Source: an uncultured bacterium
GTDB lineage: Bacteria; Actinomycetota; Coriobacteriia; Coriobacteriales; Coriobacteriaceae
DNA: 11,904 nucleotides
Assembly (NCBI GenBank): GCA_905215815.1
Contig: CAJMRN010000060.1
Location: 1-11,904 of the forward strand
Direction: 5' to 3'
Shown: one piece after another, positions 7,093-11,904 of the stretch
Numbering within the stretch: the first letter of the stretch is position 1
How the letters are laid out: each line of letters starts with the position of its first letter
Position numbers and translations under genes: made by a program
Notes under the pieces: model-generated
The model's database searches: none
What the model was told of the DNA's origin: nothing
The model's input: only the letters and a program-made list of their open reading frames with translations

Positions 7093-8388
7093 TTAAAGGG
7101 CTTCCGCACACCTCTTGCAAATATGCGCGTGACCGTTGTACTCGCCGACGGTGGTGCGATAGTTCCAGCAACGGTCGCAGCACTCGCCCTCGGCAGCCTC
7201 AATGGCAACGGAGAGCTCCTCGCCCTGGGTCAGCTCAACATCGGAGACGATGTAGAACTCGGCCAGGTCGACGGCCTTGTCGCCGGTCAGCAGCGCATAC
7301 ATCTCGGCGGGAACGACCGCCTTGACGCGGACCTGTTGGCTCTTGGTGAAGGTGCCGGCAGAGCGGGCATCCTCAAGGGCCTTGGTCACGGCGCTACGGA
7401 GCTCGAGCGAAGCCTCGAGCACGCCCTCGAACTCATTGGCCTCGTCGACCGTGATGGGCGACTTGTACCAATCGAGCAGCGCGGCGTACTTCTGATGATC
7501 GACGCAGCCGGCGGGCGCATAGGCCATGGCCTCATCGACGGTGTAGGACAGGATCGGCTGCAGATCGCGCATGAGCATCGAGAAGAGCTCGGCGAGCACG
7601 GTCTGGGCGCTGCGGCGCTCGAGCGAGCCGGGCTTTTCGCAGTACAGACGGTCCTTCAGGGCGTCGAGGTACACGTTGGAAAGCTCGGTAACAACAAAGT
7701 CGTAGAGCGCACGGTAGGCGCGCGGGAACTCGTAGCTGGCGTAGGCATCGTCGACCTCGGCCTGGACCTGGGTCAGGCGGGCAACCATGAGCTTGTCGAG
7801 CGGCAGCAGGTCGGCAAAGGCGACGCCGTCGGTCTCGGGCTCAAACTGACCCTCGAGCTCGGAGAGCAGGAAGCGCAGCGTGTTGCGGAAACGACGGTAG
7901 GCATCGGACGTACGGGCAAGAATCTCGTGGTCGATGGACACGTCGGAGCTGGTGTCGACGGAGGCAACCCACAGGCGGATGATGTCGGCACCCATCTCGT
8001 CGCAGACCTTATTGGGGTCGATGACGTTGCCGAGCGACTTGGACATCTTGCGGCCCTGGCCGTCGAGGGTGAAGCCCTGCGAGACGACTGCCTTGTACGG
8101 AGCGTGGCCGTTGGCACCCACCGAGGTCAGCAGCGAGCTCTGGAACCAACCGCGGTGCTGGTCGGAGCCCTCGAGATACACGTCAGCCGGGTACTCAAGC
8201 TCGGGGCGATACTCGCAGACGGCCTTCCAAGACACGCCGGAGTCCCACCACACGTCGAGAATGTCCTTATCGGCCTTGAGGTGATGGCCGCCGCACTTGG
8301 GGCAGACGCAAGCCTCGCCCAGGTAGTTCTCGGGAGCGTCGGTGAACCAGGCGTCGGAGCCCTTCTCGCGGAAGAGCTTGATGACGGC
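7093..8388 (-). CDS. ileS: Isoleucyl-tRNA synthetase, C-terminal part only (5' half absent)
   Basis: About 432 residues matching the C-terminal half of bacterial IleS (normally 900-1050 residues). Reading from the broken end: AVIKLFREKGSDAWF, a Cys-rich CVCPKCGGHH insert, DILDVWWDSGVSW, EGSDQHRGWFQSS, the class I KMSKS motif in GRKMSKSLGN (codons near 8035-8049), the anticodon-binding helical domain, and a C-terminal zinc knuckle with Cys pairs CDRC and CKRC at the very end. It charges tRNA-Ile in the cytoplasm. The HIGH motif, the editing domain and the ISRQR / WGxPIP segment expected just upstream of AVIKLF are missing. The reading frame stays open past 8388, but residues there are unrelated to IleS. 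As it stands the product could not be active, which points to a contig join rather than a natural gene. Confidence 0.92.
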   Translation of the reverse strand, partial: AVIKLFREKGSDAWFTDAPENYLGEACVCPKCGGHHLKADKDILDVWWDSGVSWKAVCEYRPELEYPADVYLEGSDQHRGWFQSSLLTSVGANGHAPYKAVVSQGFTLDGQGRKMSKSLGNVIDPNKVCDEMGADIIRLWVASVDTSSDVSIDHEILARTSDAYRRFRNTLRFLLSELEGQFEPETDGVAFADLLPLDKLMVARLTQVQAEVDDAYASYEFPRAYRALYDFVVTELSNVYLDALKDRLYCEKPGSLERRSAQTVLAELFSMLMRDLQPILSYTVDEAMAYAPAGCVDHQKYAALLDWYKSPITVDEANEFEGVLEASLELRSAVTKALEDARSAGTFTKSQQVRVKAVVPAEMYALLTGDKAVDLAEFYIVSDVELTQGEELSVAIEAAEGECCDRCWNYRTTVGEYNGHAHICKRCAEAL

Positions 8389-8520
8389 GTAGTCCGGCAC
8401 ACTGCACGCCCCGCCGTCTGCGTGCCTCTCCACCACGCAGTAGGAGCCCTTGCCCAGATGCGGGTCCTCCACATACTCGATGCGCTCCAGCTCCGTCACC
8501 ACCTTGGCCGCATCCACCAG
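8389..8520 (-). other. Coding-like fragment fused in frame to the ileS remnant, unidentified
   Basis: Minus-strand frame of about 43 residues (VDAAKVVTELERIEY, then VEDPHLGKGSYCVVERHADG and GACSVPDY) with high third-position GC, as real coding DNA here shows. It is continuous in frame with the ileS remnant but has no similarity to IleS that I recognise. It has no clear start: upstream in frame lie more codons back to a stop near 8578. The 8-mer CACTGCAC occurs at both ends (8400-8407 and 8523-8530). Probably an internal piece of another gene brought here by the join. Function unknown. Confidence 0.4.
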
Positions 8521-8529
8521 CGCACTGCA

Positions 8530-9041
8530 CCCCTTCTCTGGGGAGGTGGACTTGGAGAGTGCCCAGCGGGATTCCTTTTACTGGGCGCTTTACTGCTCTG
8601 ACAGCACCATGGAGGCCGTCCGGGCCACGGAGGAGCGCTACCGGGTGAAGTATGAGCTGCGGGACCAGAAGCAGTTCCGTGGGGCTGTCCTGTGACGCCG
8701 TCTCTCCGACGGCTGCTACTCCTTCCCCTTTCTTCTCTTCCGGGAGCACATCAAGAACGCCAGCAATCCGCAGCAGTATTCCATGGGCAACGCCTCTCTG
8801 CGAGGCAGCGCCAGCCAAGACCATCCATCTGACGGCTCTGGGGACCGGGGTCGCTCAGAGCATCTACGAATAAAATCAAATGCTCCGGGATTTTCTCATC
8901 CGGCTGGGCGTCAGCGAGGCACCGCTGCCAAGGATGCCCGCAAAATGGAGCACGCTGTCGGCGCGGCAGACAGAACATCTGGTGTACTTTCTCTGCTTCG
9001 TCAAGACCCTCCGCAAGGAGCCGGAGACGACGGAGTCCTGA
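8530..9041 (+). pseudogene. Broken, unidentified plus-strand gene remnant
   Basis: Coding-like composition continues on the plus strand but across interruptions. One frame reads HPFSGEVDLESAQRDSFYW to FRGAVL and hits TGA at 8693-8695. The same frame then resumes with RRLSDGCYSFPFLLFREHIK and NASNPQQYSMGNASL up to about 8800. From about 8805 the coding-like signal moves to another frame (AKTIHLTALGTGVAQSIYE), which stops with TAA at 8871-8873. That same frame resumes as MLRDFLIRLGVSEAPLPRMP and ends at TGA 9039-9041 after LRKEPETTES. One gene of about 170 residues carrying two stops and one frameshift would explain all of this. Sequence errors, or two short genes with the last at 8880-9041 (53 residues, no clear ribosome site), are alternatives. 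I do not recognise the family. Confidence 0.4.
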
Positions 9042-9049
9042 GCCGCTTC

Positions 9050-9077
9050 TTGCAAAGTGTAAGGCTTCGGGTATATT
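9050..9077 (+). promoter_or_regulatory. Candidate sigma-70 promoter for the AIM24 gene
   Basis: TTGCAA (9050-9055), a 16-nt spacer and TATATT (9072-9077) lie just after the last stop of the gene remnant and about 108 nt upstream of the AIM24 start. A second possible -10, TATACT (9107-9112), lies closer but lacks a good -35. The leader between is pyrimidine-rich. Confidence 0.4.
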
Positions 9078-9184
9078 TTCTTCTTCCTTTCGTTCCGTTT
9101 CTCTGCTATACTGGAGGCATACCAGAAAACACACGGCGGAGGTTCTTCCCTTCTCTGCCGGAAAATCGTAAGGAGGATACCACC

Positions 9185-9862
9185 ATGCGTTATGAAATCA
9201 AAGGCACTCCCTTCCCCGTGGTGATCTGTCAGCTGGAAGACGGCGAGCAGATGGTCACGGAGCGTGGCTCCATGGTCTGGATGAGCCCTAATATGGAGAT
9301 GCAGACCCATGGCGGTGGACTGGGGCGGATGTTCTCCAAAATGTTCTCCGGTGAGAGTATGTTCCAGAACATCTACACCGCTCACGGCGCCGGGATGATC
9401 GCCTTCGGCTCCAGCTTCCCCGGCCAGATCAAGGAGATCGCCATCACTCCCGGCCACGATATGATCCTCCAGAAGAGTGCCTTTCTGGCCGCCGTGCCGG
9501 GAGTAGAGCTGTCCATCCACTTCAACCAGCGGCTGGGCGCGGGCCTCTTCGGCGGCGAGGGCTTCATCATGCAGCGCCTCAGCGGCAGCGGCATGGCCTT
9601 TGCCGAGATCGACGGCACGCTGGTGGAGTACGACCTCCAGCCGGGTCAGCAGATCGTGGTGGACACCGGCAACGTGGCGGGCTTCACCGCCGGGGTGCAG
9701 ATGGAGATCCGTCAGGTTCCCGGCATGAAGAACAAGCTGTTGGGCGGCGAGGGCCTTTTCAACACCGTCCTCACCGGTCCCGGACGTATCTGGCTGCAGA
9801 CCATGCCCATCTCCGGCGTGGCCGCCGCCCTGCTGCCCTATATCCCCACCGGCAACAATTAA
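9185..9862 (+). CDS. AIM24 family protein (TIGR00266 / DUF124 type)
   Basis: 225-residue protein starting at ATG 9185-9187, with a near-perfect ribosome site AGGAGG (9171-9176) 8 nt upstream. In-frame codons continue further upstream but are not coding-like. Family blocks in order: GSMVWMSPNMEMQT (about 27-40), HGAGMIAFGSSFPGQI (about 65-80), FGGEGFIMQRLSGSGMAF (about 118-135), VDTGNVAGF (about 159-167) and LGGEGLFNTVLTGPGRIWLQ (about 186-205). Glycine-rich turns between short strands fit the double-stranded beta-helix fold of AIM24 proteins. No signal peptide or membrane helix. The bacterial function is not established; the name comes from a yeast mitochondrial biogenesis factor. It ends at its own terminator, so it is likely monocistronic. 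Confidence 0.9.
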   Translation: MRYEIKGTPFPVVICQLEDGEQMVTERGSMVWMSPNMEMQTHGGGLGRMFSKMFSGESMFQNIYTAHGAGMIAFGSSFPGQIKEIAITPGHDMILQKSAFLAAVPGVELSIHFNQRLGAGLFGGEGFIMQRLSGSGMAFAEIDGTLVEYDLQPGQQIVVDTGNVAGFTAGVQMEIRQVPGMKNKLLGGEGLFNTVLTGPGRIWLQTMPISGVAAALLPYIPTGNN

Positions 9863-9874
9863 GCTGTCTGTCAG

Positions 9875-9920
9875 GCCCGCAGAGTCCTTCTTTGCGGGCT
9901 TGGCAAATTTTTTTATTTTT
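9875..9920 (+). terminator. Rho-independent terminator after the AIM24 gene
   Basis: GCCCGCAGAG (9875-9884) pairs with CTTTGCGGGC (9890-9899) with one G-U wobble and a 5-nt loop. A T-rich run with seven consecutive Ts follows at 9908-9920. This separates AIM24 from the sigma factor gene; the rest of the gap to 9975 has no promoter I can define with confidence. Confidence 0.85.
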
Positions 9921-9975
9921 CACGCAATAAAACCGCATCTCCACGCATTACAGGGATGACAGGAGATAAAAGCCT

Positions 9976-10551
9976 ATGACTGCATGGCCCGCCACAACCG
10001 AATATGCCGGCAGCAGTGCTCATCTGACGGAGCTGCTGGCCGCCATCGCCGCCGGGCAGCAGGATGCGCTGGCGCAGCTCTACCATCTCACCCGAACGGC
10101 GGTGTATGGTCTGTCGCTGTCGTACCTGAAAAACACCCACGACGCACAGGATATCACGCAGGATGTATTCGTTCATGTGTGGGATCACGCCCCGCAGTAT
10201 CGCCCCACCGGCTCTCCCATGGGCTGGCTGCTGACGGTCTGCCGGAATCTGTGCCTGATGCGCCTGCGGCACACGGAGCGCCACGCCGTTCTCAGCGAGG
10301 CAGAATGGGACGCCATTCCCCAGCAGGAGACCGGTCTGACCACAGAGGAGCGAACGCTGCTGCAGCACGTTCTGTCCCGTCTGGGGGAGGAGGAGCGGCG
10401 CATCGTACTGCTCCATGCCGTCACCGGGCTAAAGCACCGGGAGATCGCCGCTCTGCTGGAGCTGCCCCTCCCCACCGTCCTGTCGAAGTATCACCGAGCA
10501 ATCCGAAAAATGCGTGCTGATCTGGAAGGAGATAACGCCCATGACAAATGA
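9976..10551 (+). CDS. ECF-type RNA polymerase sigma factor
   Basis: 191-residue sigma-70 family protein with only regions 2 and 4. Region 2 spans about 35-100: LYHLTRTAVYGLSLSYLKN, the DAQDITQDVFVHVW motif of region 2.2, and PMGWLLTVCRNLCLMRLRH in 2.3-2.4. Region 4 spans about 126-178, with a helix-turn-helix in GLKHREIAALLELPLPTVLSK followed by YHRAIRKMR. It should bind core RNA polymerase and direct it to a special promoter set. The ATG at 9976 has a GGAG site 10 nt upstream, somewhat far. Its last 11 bases overlap the start of the anti-sigma gene, so the two are translationally coupled and almost certainly form a sigma/anti-sigma pair. Such operons are often self-activated; I cannot define the promoter. 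Confidence 0.92.
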   Translation: MTAWPATTEYAGSSAHLTELLAAIAAGQQDALAQLYHLTRTAVYGLSLSYLKNTHDAQDITQDVFVHVWDHAPQYRPTGSPMGWLLTVCRNLCLMRLRHTERHAVLSEAEWDAIPQQETGLTTEERTLLQHVLSRLGEEERRIVLLHAVTGLKHREIAALLELPLPTVLSKYHRAIRKMRADLEGDNAHDK

Positions 10552-11791
10552 AAAGCTGGAACAGTGCCTTGCACAAGCGCTGGAAAAAACAGCCCCCCAT
10601 GACGTGGACGGCGTTCTCTCCCGCTGTGAGAAGCGGAAAGGAACGGAAATCCCCATGAAAACAAAACCTCACTCCCTGAAAAAATGGATGGCGATGGCGG
10701 CCTGTCTGGCCCTTCTGCTGCTGTGCGGCGGCGGACTGTTTCTGCGGCAGGCCAATGCTGTGGCCTCCGTGGTCTCCATCGACGTCAACCCCAGCATCGA
10801 GCTGCGGGTCAACCAAAATGAAAAGGTTCTGGCCTGCGTGCCTATGAACGACGACGCCCATGCCATTCTGGCGGATATGGGCGGCGGCGAGGATCTGAAG
10901 GGGGCCAAGCTGGATGTGGCAGTGAACGCTATCGTCGGCAGTCTGGTCCGCAACGGCTATCTGGAGAGCATCTCCTCCGCCATCATGATCTCCGTAGAGG
11001 ATCGGGATCAGAGCCGGGCTCACCGACTGCAGCAGGACCTCTCCGCCGCCGTGGACGGCATCCTGCGGGACAGCGCCTCTCAGGCCTCCGTATTGACCCA
11101 GACGGTCACGCAGGACACGTCTCTGGAGAAGCAGGCCAAGGACCACCACATCTCCACCGGCAAGGCGGCGCTGGTGAACCGTATCCTCGCCCTGAACAAC
11201 AGTCTGTCCTTTGAGGAGCTGTCCAGACTCTCCATCGGTGAGCTGAAGGATCTGGCCGAGACCGGCGCTCCTGCCATGCCCATCGGCATGGAGCGAGCAC
11301 TGGAGATCGCCCTGCTCACCTGCGGGCAGTCCGCCGACCAGCTGACCAAGCAGGAGGTGGACGCTGAGCTGGACGAGGTTCCCGCCCACTACGAGGTGGA
11401 GCTGGAGGACCGCAGCGGTACGGAGTACGAGTATCGCATTGATGCCTATACCGGCGCTGTGCTCACCTCCTATGTGGAGCCGGACGGTCACGACGATGTG
11501 GATGACCACGATGACTATGATGATGACCACGACGATGACGACGATGATGCCCAGCCCACCGGCAGTACCCAGCCCACCGGGCAGATCGGCCACGCCGCAG
11601 CCAAGGCCGCTGCCCTGACCCACGCCGGTGTGTCAGAGAGCCGGGCCTACGACATGGATGTGGAGCTGGATGACGAGGATGGCCGCTGGGTATACGAGGT
11701 GGAATTCAAGGCGGATGGCATGGAGTACGAATATGTCATCGATGCCTATACCGGCGCTGTACTGGAATACGATATGGAGCAGGACGATTGA
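10541..11791 (+). CDS. RsgI-like transmembrane anti-sigma factor with two PepSY domains
   Basis: 416 residues from ATG 10541, with AAGGAG 9 nt upstream; an earlier in-frame ATG at 10514 lies deep in the sigma gene. Parts: a short cytoplasmic N-terminal segment (1-45; TNEKLEQCLAQALEK then VDGVLSRCEKRKG), typical of clostridial anti-sigma proteins; one membrane helix (about 49-68); an RsgI-type middle domain beginning VVSIDVNPSIELRVN with the Asn-Pro pair at 83-84; a helical stretch (about 160-260); PepSY domain 1 (about 250-311, ending YEYRIDAYTGAVL); an Asp/His-rich linker (about 315-337); and PepSY domain 2 (about 351-412, ending YEYVIDAYTGAVLEYD). It should hold the ECF factor at the membrane and release it on an outside signal. 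In RsgI of cellulolytic clostridia the Asn-Pro bond undergoes self-cleavage; the same here is inference. Confidence 0.85.
   Translation: MTNEKLEQCLAQALEKTAPHDVDGVLSRCEKRKGTEIPMKTKPHSLKKWMAMAACLALLLLCGGGLFLRQANAVASVVSIDVNPSIELRVNQNEKVLACVPMNDDAHAILADMGGGEDLKGAKLDVAVNAIVGSLVRNGYLESISSAIMISVEDRDQSRAHRLQQDLSAAVDGILRDSASQASVLTQTVTQDTSLEKQAKDHHISTGKAALVNRILALNNSLSFEELSRLSIGELKDLAETGAPAMPIGMERALEIALLTCGQSADQLTKQEVDAELDEVPAHYEVELEDRSGTEYEYRIDAYTGAVLTSYVEPDGHDDVDDHDDYDDDHDDDDDDAQPTGSTQPTGQIGHAAAKAAALTHAGVSESRAYDMDVELDDEDGRWVYEVEFKADGMEYEYVIDAYTGAVLEYDMEQDD
11441..11760 (+). repeat. Exact 20-bp direct repeat marking duplicated PepSY ends
   Basis: GATGCCTATACCGGCGCTGT occurs at 11441-11460 and at 11741-11760, exactly 300 bp (100 codons) apart and in frame, each preceded by GGAGTACGA plus a TAT codon. 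The two copies encode the conserved DAYTGAV end of the two PepSY domains, indicating a tandem domain duplication. Confidence 0.8.
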
Positions 11792-11800
11792 CCCCTTATA

Positions 11801-11838
11801 ACAAAGGAGGCAGGCACTTTCGTGCCTGCCTCCTTTGT
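11801..11838. terminator. Strong bidirectional terminator between convergent genes
   Basis: Perfect 17-bp stem ACAAAGGAGGCAGGCAC (11801-11817) / GTGCCTGCCTCCTTTGT (11822-11838) with a 4-nt loop, which reads GAAA on the minus strand. It lies 9 nt after the anti-sigma stop and 2 nt after the stop of the convergent gene. T-tracts are modest on both sides, but the stem is very stable, so it likely ends transcripts from both directions. Confidence 0.8.
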
Positions 11839-11840
11839 CG

Positions 11841-11904
11841 TTATTCCGATTCCGGCGGCGCTCCGGGGTCTCCCTCCGGCAGCGATGCCCCCTTGTCCTC
11901 GTCC
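11841..11904 (-). CDS. C-terminal tail of a convergent gene, cut by the window edge
   Basis: The minus strand has an open frame from the window edge ending in TAA at 11841-11843, directly next to the shared hairpin. The visible 20 residues, DEDKGASLPEGDPGAPPESE, form an acidic, proline- and glycine-rich tail, probably disordered. Codon use and the position of the terminator support a real gene end. Too little is visible for a function. Confidence 0.55.
   Translation of the reverse strand, partial: DEDKGASLPEGDPGAPPESE

Noticed and set aside
7075..8601. 508-residue plus-strand open frame
   Set aside because: Antisense to ileS. Its Leu/Gly/Val-rich repetitive composition is typical of shadow frames and it crosses the chimeric junction.
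8783..9184. N-terminal extension of the AIM24 protein to an ATG at 8783
   Set aside because: The frame is open but the residues are not coding-like for AIM24, while the ATG at 9185 has an excellent ribosome site and starts the family homology.
8389..9184. Mobile element insertion interrupting ileS
   Set aside because: No transposase, terminal inverted repeats or target duplication are visible, and ileS homology does not resume on the far side, so an insertion does not explain the missing half.
11484..11553. GAC/GAT/CAC run as a microsatellite or CRISPR-like array
   Set aside because: No spacer-repeat periodicity; it is in frame within the anti-sigma gene and encodes an acidic linker.
10421..11623. 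400-residue minus-strand open frame
   Set aside because: Antisense to the anti-sigma gene; its valine- and isoleucine-rich run merely mirrors the Asp/His linker codons.

Overview
The window appears to be two unrelated genomic blocks joined near position 8388. The left block (1 to about 8388) is a row of minus-strand housekeeping genes. Their family mix and local order (ileS, lspA, rluD, a GT2 glycosyltransferase, an A24 prepilin peptidase, an HD-domain dGTPase, rarA/mgsA, a DUF948 membrane protein) suggest a Coriobacteriia actinobacterium, perhaps Collinsella-like. The right block (about 8389 to 11904) is mostly plus-strand and looks like a GC-rich Firmicutes gut bacterium (Oscillospiraceae-like). 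This rests on an AIM24 protein, an ECF sigma factor and an RsgI-like anti-sigma factor with PepSY domains. Both taxonomic calls are inference from family recognition, not from a search.

Left block, in transcription order (right to left): an ileS fragment lacking its 5' half and ending in a hairpin terminator; lspA overlapping rluD by one base (one coupled unit); a glycosyltransferase with a perfect 16-bp inverted repeat just after its stop; a small A24 peptidase; a dGTPase-like HD protein whose stop codon lies inside a small terminator hairpin; rarA; and a complete DUF948 protein whose stop codon begins at base 2. Themes are translation, lipoprotein maturation, RNA modification, envelope sugar transfer and replication or dNTP upkeep.

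Junction: reading ileS towards its missing 5' end, homology stops at about 8388. The expected ISRQR / WGxPIP region is replaced by unrelated in-frame sequence. Next comes about 130 bp of minus-strand coding-like sequence, then a plus-strand region (about 8530-9041) that reads as a protein only across two stops and a frame change. Loss of half of an essential gene together with a change in apparent taxonomy is best explained by a chimeric contig, although a real rearrangement cannot be excluded from one sequence.

Right block: an AIM24 gene with its own leader and terminator, then an ECF sigma gene overlapping by 11 nt a gene for a single-pass anti-sigma factor. That protein carries an RsgI-type SIDVNPSIEL motif, two PepSY domains and an Asp/His-rich linker. 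A strong 17-bp hairpin separates it from the tail of a convergent gene at the window edge. No tRNA, rRNA, CRISPR array or intact transposase was seen.
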